Shown here: positions 1 through 12,050 of the stretch, one piece after another | Position numbering within the stretch: the first letter of the stretch is position 1 | How the letters are laid out: each line of letters begins with the position of its first letter | Origin: Torreya grandis | Lineage: Eukaryota; Streptophyta; Pinopsida; Cupressales; Taxaceae | Direction of reading: 5' to 3' | Length of the DNA: 64,000 nt | Assembly: GCA_037957365.1 (NCBI GenBank) | Contig: JARHVA010000349.1 | Coordinates: 4,204,501-4,268,500, forward strand | Program-made: the position numbers and the translations under genes | Notes under the pieces: model-generated | Databases searched by the model: none | The model's input: the letters and a program-made list of their open reading frames with translations, nothing else | Told to the model about the DNA's origin: nothing

Positions 1-2600
1 TTAGTGTATCATAAGTGTAAAGTAATGTACTAAAATCAATGGAAATAATCATAGAAAGTTATAACTTGTGTAAATTAGCAATATTCCCCTAATTAAATGA
101 TTTACTATTGTAATAAGGTGTTTCATAGGTTTGAAAATTTCCCACATATATGTGTCCATATCATAGATTAATTATGTGTCCTACATCTCACTCATGTACA
201 TTGTTCAATGTGTGTACAAAAAACTAGATAATAAAATGTGTTATATATGATAAAGCATAAACAAATCATGTAAACAATAAAAACATGTCATGCATGGGTC
301 CTATTTTATTTTTAATTTTTTTACATTTTTATAATATTCTAAGTTTTTAAATTTGAGTATAAATATGAGTAGTGTAAAACAAATCCAAGTGGAAAGGTTA
401 CGAAAATAAAAGACTGGAAGGGATTCAAATAAGTTATGGCTTGTGTTAAGCCACAATGTGCACCAAGTGTAATAAATTGTTAGCATATGAGAAGTTAAGG
501 TAATAAATACGGTGTAAATAAAAACATCATAGATAAAGAGTATGAAATCGGTTGAGTGGGATGAAGAAGAATCATTTTATATTCTCATATCATAGTATGT
601 AGTCATGAATGTATATGCTAGCATAATCTTAATGTGGGCCATAAAAAGTATAGATGATCAATATGAAAAGGTGAGTTCAAGTAATATTACTTAAATAATG
701 TGTACTATAATGATATTAAATTTAAGGATGCATCATCATAGCATAGATTCCATAATTACGTGGATTAGGTAAACAATAAAAAATTTAAGGAAAAAAAAGG
801 GCTATAATAAATATCAATGCAAAATCACATTTACATGTTTATGTAAAAATATAATAATATAAGGGATGATAAATTAATAAAACATCAATAAAAAACATAA
901 AATATAAAATGCCATGGCTAACCTATGATACTATCAATGGGATGCCCCCATGAAGATTATGTATCTCTCAACAACCCTTCATGTCCATTTTATATTAGGT
1001 ATTATAATGTATCACCATGTGAACCATTATTTTCTTAGCTTGTATAATAATTTGGTATTCTTATTCATCACTATAATATAGATGTTAGTTACTATAATCA
1101 TCACCTTAATCTTGTAATTTTGACATGTCATTCACATCATCTTTTGTTACCATATTAGGATATGCATAATTAATTGCACAATATCTTTCAATTTATTTGA
1201 CAAATTTGTTTTTCTATTTAACATTTTATTTATCATTATTATCATTTATCTCATATGTGGTTATTATTTCTTGATCATTAATAGTTTCCAATTTCATAAT
1301 TACACTTTCTTGTTTAACTTGTGCATATTTTTTCAACTTGTATGTTAGTAGATTCTATTTTTCTATATTATCTAGTTGTAACTTTGCCTAATGTAAATTT
1401 TCTTGTTGTAAGCTTCATTTTTCCAATTATTCCTTAAATAATTATTTCTTATTATATAAAACCTTAGTTTAAATAGGTTTATAACTTATAAGGTGTTCTT
1501 GAATTGGTTCTTTATTGGTTGTATCTAAAGTAGAATCATCATTAGAAATTTGTTTTTCTCTTTAAATACCAACAATTATCCATGTGATTTACATTCATTA
1601 TATGATAGGTAAAATAGTATCTTTATTTATTTAGAAGATGCATAGGATGAAATATTATCAATTTATTATGAATCATATCCCTTATAGTGTCACTTGGTTT
1701 ATTATCAACACTGTGCAATATGTTTAACCATTAACTATAAATGTAATTTTTTTAGAACCCATACTTGAGATGAAAGATTTTTAGGCATAAAATTATTTAA
1801 TTGAGAGTTAGAAAGAATTTGGCACTTGTATTTTCATGATTGTGGACATGTTAAATCTTATCCTTAAGTGATGTAATCCTGAAACACATTTTATTTTTAA
1901 CAATTCCATAGACTCCTTCATTGAAACTATTTTATTTTGAATAACCTTAATAGACATATTACTGATCATATGTTGGGAATATATAATTATCATAAATTTT
2001 TTTTATTTTAGGATGCATCATAAATATTAGGATAATGATATAATGGACTTACATAATATAGGGATGATAGCTATCGCAACATTAAGCTTTAAAATGAGGA
2101 TGCCAATCTCATATATGATCCAAAGATAAGGAAAGAAAACCTAAGGCTTTCCATGCTTAAGACAAGGGAATGGATTCACAAATATGTTTTATCTATTTTT
2201 AGGATTAATGTGACTATAATAAAAAAAATTGATTGAATTTTCAAATTGATTAAGATGTAAAATAATCACATAAATATAGATGTAACTCGCTGAATATAAT
2301 AACTTGTTATTATTGGAAAAAACTAGGAGGATTATTAATATAACTTGTTTCATATGAATGTATGTATATGTAAAGGTAAAAATCATTATCAATGCACTAG
2401 AATAGGATAGTGAATTCTTAGACTTGGAAATATAATTTTTGTGTGAACCTCCTTGACTCCTACACAATGTGGAATCATCTACTGGAGCACATAACTATCT
2501 ACAATGGATATGATGTTTTTGTGATAATTTTAGAAGATGTTATTGATGTGAGTTTTATACATACCCAAATAACCTTATAAGGTAGACTCTAAAATTTTAG
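1..2600. other. AT-rich intergenic sequence, no gene recognised
   Basis: No reading frame here resembles a known protein, and the open frames on either strand are short and low in complexity. The stretch is very AT-rich and has no obvious long repeat with the rest of the window. It may be the flank, or the U5 end, of the minus-strand gypsy element that follows. I could not place its inner border. Confidence 0.5.
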
Positions 2601-3806
2601 GATAGGTGAAAATTATGAACATATGATTGTAATAAGGGGAGATTAGTATTGTGTTAGTGAATAAAACAAATCCAAAAAAAACACACTAATGCTAACACTT
2701 TAAGCCTATCTCAATGGGGGATCTTAGTTAACAAGAATAGAATGGAAAACATAACTAAAATGAAAAATAAACCTTCTTTCACCATTCTTAGATGGTCCAA
2801 GTATATTTTTGAAGTGGCTTGCTCAGTTTGTGCTCATGAAATCTACATCAATGAAGTGTGGCTACCTCCATCTCTCCTTGGCACCATGTTTCACTTTGGC
2901 TTAGCTTGGCTTGGCTCAATAATTTGACATTATAACACTAATTACAATGGATTTTTTAATTAATTTGAAAATTATAATTTTGGCATAAAAGAGCTTAAAA
3001 ATCAATAGGCAAGGCCTCCTATTTATAGATTTTTGAAATGGTTTAGGATCAACCATGACCATCCATCTCAAGATTGAGATTTGTGGCCATGAATTAATCA
3101 AAATTATGTAATTAAATTCATAAATATCCCTCATAAATATTTTATAAGAAACAACATTTAAGAGTCATGGGAGGGTCTTAATGAGGCATGGGGTGGCTTG
3201 ATGAGATATTTTATGTATTTATGGCCTAGGGATGTCTTTCCAAGAAATGATGTCATTTGATGATGCATATATTCAATATCAATTTATAAAAATAACTATT
3301 AAAAAATTTCCATGGAAAATTAACTTAATCTCTTGATTTGGTTTAATTAGACTTAAACTTGATTAGTCAATTTTGATGCAAAACTTTGGCAATTTATGCA
3401 CAAATTAATCCAATTGGTCAAAATGTCATATTATTGTCTCAAAATTTGACTCAACTAGAATTTGAAGTTGATTTTAGATGCATTGGAATTGTTATCCCAT
3501 TTATAATTTTGTCGATTCAAAATAACAAAGGCACATATCTTGTACAAGAAATTTGATAGAAAATAACAATGTAGAGCACCCAAGTGTAAAAATGTCATTT
3601 TGACTTGAAATGATTTGATCAAAGTTAGCTACCTCATAAATTGAATTTACCCATTTAATGACACTCTAACCAAAATAATTACTTGAATATATCAATTTCA
3701 ACTCATTTAATGTGTTTTGGTGTTTTTAGGCCAAATTGTGCATTTTAGTGGAAATTGGTCAAAACCCTGATTGATGGTCATTGGTGGCTAGATTTAGGTG
3801 TCTACA
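2600..3806 (-). repeat. 3' LTR of gypsy A (approximate)
   Basis: On the minus strand the LTR begins TGTAGACACC at 3806, directly after a purine-rich tract. About 780 bp inside is a TATA box, as expected at the U3/R boundary. No partner LTR was found in the window, so the far end is a guess; the stretch down to about 2600 fits the usual R-U5 length but no clear CA terminus was chosen. The inner border is well supported, the outer one is not. Confidence 0.5.
3020..3029 (-). promoter_or_regulatory. TATA box of the gypsy A LTR
   Basis: The minus strand reads CTATAAATAGG, a good plant TATA box, about 780 bp into the LTR. Transcription would run toward lower coordinates. The prediction rests on sequence and position only. 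Confidence 0.5.
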
Positions 3807-3820
3807 ATTTTCCCCTATTT
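3807..3820 (-). promoter_or_regulatory. Polypurine tract of gypsy A
   Basis: The minus strand reads AAATAGGGGAAAAT immediately before the TGTAGACACC start of the LTR. This is the normal place and composition for the plus-strand primer of reverse transcription. Confidence 0.6.
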
Positions 3821-6000
3821 GGGAAGGTGTTGAAAGATATAGGTATAGTAACATCTTATAAAATAATGAAAAGGTCTTGTATGCCTACAACTATAATGAT
3901 GATGAACTAACTGTATGATGCCCCCTCAAGGGAATAGTTAGCACAAGGAAAGGTTGGCAAGTGGTCCCTCAAAAGAAAGAATGGAGATGAGGGGACAAAA
4001 GAAAGGAAAAATATGGGATGAGAACATAATGATATTTAATAAGTAGTAAAAATCACTGAGAATACAAGTGGGATGGTGTATAATGGTTTGCCTAAAGGTG
4101 GTAATAAACATTTTACCTTGATAGTGGCAATGTGGCATGAAAATATAATGATTTGCCCAAAGGTGGTTATAATCATTGAGAAGATGAAGTTGTCCTAGTT
4201 AGGACCAAAAAAAATATATAAACGTGCACCTATATGGGTAGAAAAATTAAAGTGGTGATAACATAATAATTTCCCCAAAGGTAGTTATAATCATTGAGAA
4301 ATGTAGGTGGGACAGTGTGCAATGATTTGCCCATAGGTAGTTATAATCATTAAACCTTGATTATGGAAAACATGATTGATTTGGATGATGATGATGATGA
4401 TAATATGATACAAATGATAAATATGAATTGGGACAACCTAATAATAGGGAGATGTTCATCTAAACTAAATAAAGGTTAAAATTCTTTCATTATTTAATTA
4501 CTCTATGTAGGATATGATTGGGATTAAATCAGGATGTCAATGCTAAAGAGATGTCTATGCCACCATTACTAAATAGACTTCCTAAAGTTGAGGTTTGTTA
4601 TATCATATGTTGGTAGGCATCATGGTATAACATCATGAGGACTTAGCTTAAATATGCATAAGGATTGACTCCTATAATCCAATACTCAATAGAAAATAAT
4701 ACACCAATGATAGAAACCATGATGCTAATGTAGATGTATGAATATGGATGGATTCAAGTGTAAGTGTGGGAAAATAATCACCCAATAAATGCACATAAAC
4801 TAAATCAAGGCAATAATACTAAAAGTAAACTAATAGGCATACAAATAAAATAACAAGGAAACAAACAATTTAAATTCAAGACATACAAACATTGCCCCTA
4901 TAAAATAGGTGATAACTTAACAAACTAATAGAATGGGGGAATATAAGAAAAGTAAGGGGGTGGTTGAGTTATCTCCATATGCACTAGGCAAGTGGATGCT
5001 TCCTACATAGTTCCATGGATGTAATATCTAACAAAAAATTTAGGCCAAATGTCATTCTCCAAGAAATTGGAATAAAATGATAACTGATGAAAATAACATA
5101 ATAAATGTAATATAAGAATATGAATGGTCTTAAAAAATGACAAGTGCATGGGATAAAAGGCCAAAAAAGATTGGGAAAATAAGTGACAAGTGATTTTATT
5201 GAAACTCAGTAAGGGTTCCAAGAATCCTTAAGGTAAAGAAGTGGTCAATGTTTTAGGGTTTTTTCTAATGGTTTTAAAAATGTTTTTGGAATTTTTAGAG
5301 TATCTCAACTTGATTGAGAATGATGACACACTATAATGGTTCAAGCTCACAAAATACTCAGAGTGTGGCTTAGGTTGCTGAAAAAATGGTGAGAACATGG
5401 CTTAGGGTAACTGAGCTGACCTCAACAAGTATCAAGCATTGCTTACATAGTCCTAGGGTAGGACCTCAAGTCACTTTAGTTCTAGCCTATAGTGGAGGAA
5501 TCTGACTAGTGTAGTGTTCAATTCAAACAAAACAAGCATAGTTGGGATAAAGGCATAGTATGACATAGAGAATGGATAGTTGGCATGTCAAGGCTCAATA
5601 AACAAATATTACCCCTAGTTTTCCCATAGATAGTTATAACTAGGACATAACATCATATATCAATGGTACTAATTTGCCTATAGGTGGTTATAATTAGTAG
5701 CAAGACTGGTGATAAGAAAGGAGTAACAAATGAAGGATGTAACCACTAAAAATTCTATCAAAGTGCTCTAAAATACTATGTATATTTGAAATGCTTGAAA
5801 CAAATAATGAAATTGATTGGATTTATTAGTGCTAAAAATGTGCAACTAATGGAAAAACAAAGGTCAAATAGGCTAGGTAGATAGGATTCAAAACATGCTT
5901 GGTTGATAGAATAGTATGGTAAAATAGATAAGTAATAGGCTAAAAGGAATGATAAGAATGATAATCATACAAAGAATAATAGTGATAAAATGGTACAACT
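3821..6000 (-). other. 3' untranslated region of gypsy A
   Basis: No coding motif is visible between the integrase end and the polypurine tract. The stretch holds a repeated motif (separate entry) and a short GAT microsatellite near 4384-4402. A long non-coding tail after integrase is common in Tat-type elements. Confidence 0.5.
4080..4355. repeat. Short repeats with core GGTAGTTATAATCATT
   Basis: The pattern TTTGCCCAAAGGTGGTTATAA and close variants recur near 4085, 4149, 4268 and 4324, often followed by ATCATTGAGAA. Two more diverged copies lie near 5625 and 5676. Spacing inside the block is roughly 55-120 bp. The copies are diverged, so the array is old. Function is unknown. Confidence 0.6.
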
Positions 6001-6004
6001 AAAA

Positions 6005-6845
6005 TGTTCCCTATAGATAATACACCATAGTGCTCAAGCATAATACCTCTTGAGGTGAATAATATTCATCAGCTTAGGAAGTTCTTCATCTAGTGTGGCG
6101 AGCCTATATGCTCTTGATCCATAATCTATAATAATGATGAAAGGCCTTATCTAGTTTGGTTTGAAATTACCTTTATTATTCTTATAAATCATGGTATTCT
6201 TTAAGAACAAGATTACCAAGTTTAAATGTTCTATGCTTGATGTGCCAATTTTAGTGGCCTTTGAGTCAATTCTGATATGCCTAAAGATTGTTGAGTGTAG
6301 CTATGCATTTTTCATCAAGTAGGTCTAGCTCTTATAGGTAAGCTACTTGATGGTCATGATCATCTAGGACATGCTTAAAATATATGCATACTAAAGGTAA
6401 CTCAACCTTAATAGGAAGTATGGATTCAGTACTATATAAAATGAATATGGAATGGCTCTTATGGGTGTATGGTGATTGATATAATATGTCCAAAGGGCAT
6501 GAAATATCTAAAGGTGTCAATCATGACCAACATCATTGACAATAATTTTGAGAATGTTAATAATTGTTTTGTTGGATGCCTCAACATGACCATTACCTTG
6601 AGTGTAATATGCCACATAAATTTTGTGTAATATTTTATTCAATACATAAATATTTGACATCTTTATTTTTGATGGATCCTCCATTATCAGATATAATGTC
6701 AGAAGGGATACTGTAGCAATAGATGAGATGGTTGAAAATGAACTTGGAAATCTAATTTTGAGCCATGTAAGTGAGGGGTATAAATTTGACCCACTTAGTG
6801 AAATATTTAGTGGTGGTAAGGATATGTTTATGGTCATCTAATGAT
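6005..6845 (-). pseudogene. Gypsy A integrase, catalytic core and C-terminal domain (broken)
   Basis: Integrase inserts the reverse-transcribed element DNA into the genome. The core reads KYFTKWVKFIPLT, then IISDNGG, and in a second frame GHVEASNKTIINI. The second Asp and the Glu of the D,D,E triad are present, but the first Asp position holds Lys. The downstream part reads ELDLLDEK, then a chromatin-proximal GPF-like segment FKPN*IRPF in which the expected Trp is a TAG stop and the Gly is Arg, then YRLATLDEELPK and INIIHLKRYY-like residues near the end. At least one frameshift splits the core. It lies next to the 3' untranslated region, as expected for the last pol domain. Confidence 0.8.
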
Positions 6846-6944
6846 GTAGGATTGATTTTCCCAATGAGGTCAAGTCTCCGTGTAGAAAATAGTCATGGTG
6901 TCAACATTGGTTTTAGAGTCTCGGCTGGGGCATGAATCATATTC

Positions 6945-7344
6945 ACATGCCATTGACATATATTACACTTATTTACATATGCAACTATATTTGAATCTAT
7001 TGTGGCCCAATAATAACTAATATGTAAAAGCTTTTTGGATAAGACTACCCCACTAGAGTGAGATCCACATAATTCTTCATGTAATTCCTATAATACTAGT
7101 TTATATTTTATCAAAGTTAAATAATGAAGTAGAGTTTCATCAAAACTATGATGTTAGAGGGTTGATCCAAATAGAGTATAATGAGTAGAGTGATGGATAA
7201 ACACTTTGGTTGTTTTTGAGATAGGTCAGGTGGTATAACTTGGTCATGAAGATAGTTATAAAGTTTTGAATACCAGATAGAATTAAGACCAACAATATCA
7301 CAAATCATCTCAATAATTGAAGTTTCATAATCTAGTGTGAACAA
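6945..7344 (-). pseudogene. Gypsy A integrase N-terminal zinc-binding region (broken)
   Basis: The minus strand encodes WYSKLYNYLHDQVIPPDL, a segment typical of the linker before integrase in plant gypsy pol. It is followed by LHEELCGSHSSG, YYWATIDSNIVAYV and KCNICQ. Together these give the His-His-Cys-Cys zinc ligands of the integrase N-terminal domain, all still present. Stops and frame changes separate the pieces. The order agrees with the catalytic core that follows at lower coordinates. Confidence 0.75.
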
Positions 7345-7449
7345 ATTCTTAATGAGGAAGTGATACTCTCTATATTTGTCTATTTGTTAAATCATAAAGC
7401 CGATAGTAGCCATGACATTTGTAGTTTTATTACTAGCCCTTAGTATATA

Positions 7450-7830
7450 CTTAAATTAGATATCTACAATTTATTATTTTAGAGTGTTAACCATGGCCTT
7501 ATAAGGAACCAACTTGTCATCTTTGGTCTAAAAGTGGTCTGTGACTTAATTGATGATTAACTAAGAATCACCATAAACCTTGAGATGAGATATGTTCCAC
7601 TGTACTGCCTATTAAAGTCTTGTAATAAGTACTTCATACTCAGCCATATTGTTTATATAAGGAAAACTGATTCTAAAAGACTTAGGAATTAGATCCCCTT
7701 ATGGTGTAATAAATAATAAGCCTACCACCAATCCATGTGTTATAAATGATTCATTAAAATATATCTTCCAATGCTTCTCTTCTAGAGGTATGTCAATGAT
7801 GGTCATTATGGATTCATCAAGAAATTGGAA
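7450..7830 (-). pseudogene. Gypsy A second RNase H-like domain (broken)
   Basis: The minus strand reads KIYFNESF, GLLFITP*GDLIPKSF, NNMAEYEVLITRL and LKVYGDS. This is the pattern of the plant-type/archaeal-type RNase H of Tat elements, which degrades RNA in RNA-DNA hybrids. The first catalytic Asp (expected in YFDGS) is Asn, while the Glu of AEYE and the Asp of GDS are kept. It lies between the RT region and integrase, which is the hallmark position for the extra RNase H of the Tat branch. Two Trp or Gln codons are stops. Confidence 0.7.
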
Positions 7831-8470
7831 TGTGAGTGGCTCTGTCTATAATAGGTGCTTTAACAAGCTAATCTTCAAGGAATTATCCATGATTACCTTT
7901 TGATTGACATAATCTACATTAAAATTACTAAGAAGCATGATCCATTTGGCCATTCTACCTTTTAAATCTATTTTAGATAATATATACTTGAGTAGATCTA
8001 CTTTTTAAATGACCATGGTCTTATTGTTCAACATTTAGTATCACAATTTTTGAGCTACGATTACCATGGCTAGATAGGATTTTTCAATAGGAATATAATT
8101 ATGTTCATATGTGACCAATATATGACTTAAGTAGTATACTACATGATATTTTACATTTTCATCATGTTAATCTAAAATTTCCCCCAAGGCACTATCTGTA
8201 ACTGATAGGTACAATAAAAATGGTTTTACTAGCATAGGGGTAACAAAATAGGCAAATTTTCTAGGTAATCTTTTAGCTATTAATAAAATATTTAGCCATG
8301 ATTATCCTAGTGGAATGAAACTTTCTTATTTATGAGATGTGTAAATAGATTTCACTTTTCTGCTAACTGAGATATGAAGTGTCAGATTGACTAGATCTTT
8401 CCTTACAATGTACAAAGCTACTTCAAATTAGTTAGTGATAACATCTCTATTATAGCTTGGACTTTGGCTA
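7831..8470 (-). pseudogene. Gypsy A RT connection and first RNase H region (heavily decayed)
   Basis: This stretch lies between the RT palm and the second RNase H. Fragments such as a KVQAIIEM-like segment and QFLDESIMTIIDIP are in keeping with the connection and RT-linked RNase H of gypsy pol, but stops are dense and I cannot place the active-site residues. The call rests mostly on position. Confidence 0.45.
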
Positions 8471-9353
8471 GATCAACTTAAATGCCTCTATGAAACATGA
8501 TGAAGACAAGTAATTTTATTGATGTTACTCTAAATACACATTTGTTTAGATTCAATTTGACTTTGTACTCACATAGTCTTTCAAATATTCTACATAGCAC
8601 TACTAGATGGTCGACCATGGTTTTTGATTGGCCTAATATGTCGTCGATGTAGTCTTCGACAATATCATGCATCATATAATGGAATATGATGGTCATGGAT
8701 CTTTGATACGTATCTCTATAATTTTTAAGACCAAATGGCATTACCTAATAATATAATGTGCCCCATGGAGTGGTGAATGTTGTCTTATGTTGGTCTTCTG
8801 GTGCTATTATAATTTGGTTGTATCTTGAAAATCCATCCATGAGTGAAAGCATCTCATAACCTACCATGGAGTCGATGATCATGTCAATATTAGGTAATGA
8901 AAAGTCATCCTTAGGGAAAGCTTTGTTTATGTCTCAAAATTTAGTACATATTTTGATTCCTTTAGGGTTTTTGCTAATAGGTACAACATTAGATATCCAT
9001 TATGAGTAGTCAATAGATCGAATACATCCTACTTCTAATATTTTTTCCAAATCTTTTTTTACTAATAAAAAAGTGTGAGGATGAATATTACGTAACTATT
9101 GATTAACTAGTTTGGCATTAGGATTTACCATAAGGTGATGTAAAACCAAGGTGAGGTCCAAACCTGGCATGCTAGAATAAGCCCATGCAAAGATATCTAC
9201 AAATTCTCTCAATAGAGATATAAAGACTTCACATTCCTCCTTAGTGGGGGATGCATCTAATTTGATACATTTTGGGTCTAATGGAGTCTTGATGTTTACC
9301 TCTATTGTATCTTTGACTAGAAGGGTTGAACCATATTCTAGGATATTAGGCAA
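8471..9353 (-). pseudogene. Gypsy A reverse transcriptase (stop-interrupted, same frame)
   Basis: The region starts with the pre-RT segment FVDIFAWAYSSMPGLD and continues in the same frame through YS*WISNVVPI, LMDGFSRYNQI, HKTTFTTPWGTLYY, MPFGLKN and the active site EDYIDDIL near 8641-8655. It ends with LNLNKCVFRV. These are the ordered motifs of Ty3/gypsy RT, and the catalytic Tyr-Ile-Asp-Asp box is intact. Only a few stops break the frame, several of them at expected Trp or Gln codons. It is one of the best-preserved pol domains in the window, though still non-functional as written. Confidence 0.9.
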
Positions 9354-10600
9354 ATACTTAAACTATTGGACTATATCAGGGTCCTTTGGTATGACTGGCT
9401 CTTTAACTTCTCCTTGGCATGATGAATCTGAGTCCCCCAATGGGAGATCTATCCATGTGAAAAAAAAGTCCAAAATTCTTGAATAATTTGATCAAACACT
9501 TTTTTTTATCAAAACTAAACTTAGATCCATAGGTAAGTTCATTGTTGGTGGTCTCCTAGTTTAAATTTAAAGAATTAACACCCCCATCTAATGGTACCTG
9601 AAATAAGTTTTCACCACTAGATTGGCTTTTATCTTTAATTTTTCCCTAGTCAAAAAGTACCTCAAATAGGTTTTCACTTTGGGACCTCAATGTTTTATTT
9701 ATTTATTTTTGGCTAAGGGTGTTCACCCGCTCTCCAAAATAGGCTTTATGATCTAATGTGATTGATAACCCTAATTTATGATCTCCAAATGGAACTTTGT
9801 CTCTAAGGCCTAGAAAATCATAAAATTCCTCATCATTCTAAAACTCATCAATTGATAAACTAGATTCTTGTTGGTATTAATCTATGAGTTTGTTATAGTA
9901 TAGTGGTAATGGTTTATTATGAATGATTTGGCTAAGAGTAAATATGGAATTATTATAAAACAAGTTAGTCTCAACTAGGTCATCAAAGATAAGGCTATGA
10001 TTAGACTCTGCTTCACTGTCAGCATCATCATCACTAGTCATCAGTGATGGAACTCGAATAACATATGTGGGGTCACCCCTAGGTGGTTTAAATCCAAGTC
10101 CATAAGTTCATTTATACTTAGTCATGGAAATTGGCTCAATGGTTCCTTGTTGATTTAGTTTGAGGCCTCTTCCTTCATAATCTTGATGTTCCCTGATCTG
10201 ATTAGGAATGAGATATTTAGTGTTCTTGTAATAATCAACCAACATGTCATTATATATCTATGATTAATCTCTTTTGAGAGTCTTATTCTTGGCCAAATAT
10301 TAGTATGAATGTGACTAGTCCTAGATTATGAAGTTGATCTTTCCCTTTTCATTGCCAATTCATGTGTGGGGTAACTTTAGGTCTTCCAAAGGTCTTTAGA
10401 TTTTGAGGAAGATTGGCAATATGAAAGGTATCATGTGTTAAATATTCTCTTGGGCCATTAGCCAAAATGGTGTAATGATTGAAATTTTTAAGAGTTAACA
10501 TATGGGAAAGGGAATCTAGGGTATTAGGATCTATGTAATTGTCCTTTAAAGAATAAATAAGTATGGCCTTTCCTTTATCCTACTTAGAACTTGGATTCAT
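9354..10600 (-). pseudogene. Gypsy A protease-RT linker (decayed)
   Basis: The stretch lies between protease and RT and has only short fragments that look coding on the minus strand, with many stops. Tat-type polyproteins have a long, weakly conserved linker here. Nothing in it is individually recognised. Confidence 0.4.
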
Positions 10601-11270
10601 TATGTACTAGTCATTATAGATTTGAAACTTGGCCTCAAGATGTTTATAGTGCTCATATGGGTGTAAATATACTATAATATTCACTTCCATACCTAAGTGG
10701 GAGAACTTTATACATTGGTGCAGTGTTGATGGGACTACATGAATCTCATATAACCAAGGCCTACCTAGAAGCATATTATATGACAACTCAAGATTAAACA
10801 CATGGGAAACTGTATCATGGGTCAAAGGCCTAATGATAATGAGAATACTAATGGTGCCTTGTGATTCTCTCTCCTAAATATCATAATCTTTGATAGTTAT
10901 CATTTCTGGTTGGAGATCTACCATTGTATACCCAAGAAGCTTGATGAGCTTTATAAACACTATGTTGAGGCATGATCCATTGTATTTAAGGACACCTGTC
11001 TCTTTATGTTAGTTTATATAAACTTATATGTACAATGGATTATTATGGAATGGGCCAAGGGAGAAAATATCGCTTTGGTTGAATGTGACTTGTTGGGTTA
11101 AAGCTAGGTGTCCAACCAAAGCTTGAAATTTATCAAGAGATATGTCACTAACAATAGTGGAATGGGTTAAGAACTCATTAAAAATGTTCTTATGGATTTT
11201 TGATGTTTGAAAAAAATATAAAATGGAGATTTGGGATGGTTTCTTTTGTAATTGTTCCACAATATTAAAC
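10601..11270 (-). pseudogene. Gypsy A retropepsin-type protease (active site lost)
   Basis: The aspartic protease would cut the gag-pol polyprotein. The N-terminal side reads KPSQISILYFFQTSK and LDKFQALVGHLALTQQVTF, a segment found just before the protease in many plant gypsy elements. Then comes a YNGSCLNI segment, where the family has an Asp-Asn/Thr-Gly-Ser active site; Asp is replaced by Tyr. The C-terminal side reads LLGRPWLYEIHVVPSTLH, matching the conserved flap-distal Leu-Gly-Arg-Pro-Trp region. Stops separate the pieces. Confidence 0.75.
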
Positions 11271-12050
11271 TTGTTTTTGGGTCAGTGGTAAATGGCTTAT
11301 TCTGAGGTTGAATGGCTAGCTAGATAATGGGAAAAATGGTAGATGGTTATGGGCTTGGGATGGTAATCCTTAACCTTTGAGTTATGATTTCACAATCAGG
11401 ATTAAATATAAGACCATGATTTCTAACAAATGGTGGTAATGGTGTGGAACCAGATAAGACAAGTCTTAATTGTCAATGCACTTGTATGTGGTCACAGGGA
11501 AAAGATGAGTTATCAGTATAAGGTTCAAAAGTGGAAGTCCTAGTTTTCTAGTTTGCCTATGTGTGGTCCTAGGTTAAAGAAGGATTATCCATTTAATTTG
11601 GTTGAGTGGCATTGTTTAGAAATGGTCTATATTGATTGGTGCTTGGCTTAGGATTAATGGAGATGGTATTAACGCTACTCTCTACAATATGACCTACAAA
11701 CCTATTGTAGTCATGTACAACTACATGGTAGGTTTGTTTGTTGTTACCATTTTGACCTTGTTTTTGTCTATTGTTCTAATGTTTTTGGATCTATTATTGA
11801 TTTTACTATTTTTGCTGGTTCTACTAGTTTGGCCTTTGATTTTGATACTGTTGATTTTGTTGTTGCAATGGCTATTATTGTTGTCATGATTGTTGCTAGT
11901 TATGTTGTGGAAAAGGGTTTTGATAGATTAAAAGAGTATTATTATAGGTGGAATCACCACTATCTAATGTGATCTCCCCATTCTCCAATATATTTTTGAT
12001 TAAATACTTGATTTGCACACATCTTCATAAATTGTTCCTATTGACTTGAT
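11271..12050 (-). pseudogene. Gypsy A gag C-terminal part (weak)
   Basis: On the minus strand this stretch encodes low-complexity Asn/Lys/Ser-rich sequence near 11700-11890, as is usual for the tail of gypsy gag, followed toward protease by Pro- and Thr-rich residues. An apparent plus-strand frame at 11632-11889 with runs of Leu is the antisense shadow of this Asn-rich sequence. The gag core and any zinc knuckle are not seen. Confidence 0.4.

Larger units (their letters stand above)
2600..12050 (-). mobile_element. Gypsy A: decayed Ty3/gypsy (Tat-like) retrotransposon
   Basis: Reading the minus strand from high to low coordinates gives the order gag end, protease, RT, RNase H, a second RNase H-like region, integrase, 3' untranslated region, polypurine tract and 3' LTR. 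All domains carry in-frame stops and some frameshifts, so the element is dead. A second RNase H lying between the RT-linked RNase H and integrase is known from the plant Tat/Ogre branch, so I place it there by inference. The 5' LTR and most of gag are not seen. The sequence changes character at about 12050, where element I begins, but no target-site duplication was found to prove insertion there. The low-coordinate border is approximate. Confidence 0.75.

Noticed and set aside
2742..2927. 61-codon plus-strand frame with a start codon
   Set aside because: Lies in the R/U5 part of the gypsy A LTR and has no recognisable family or supporting context.
11632..11889. Plus-strand 85-codon frame rich in Leu, membrane-like
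   Set aside because: It is the antisense of an Asn/Lys-rich gag tail of gypsy A; the minus-strand reading fits the element.
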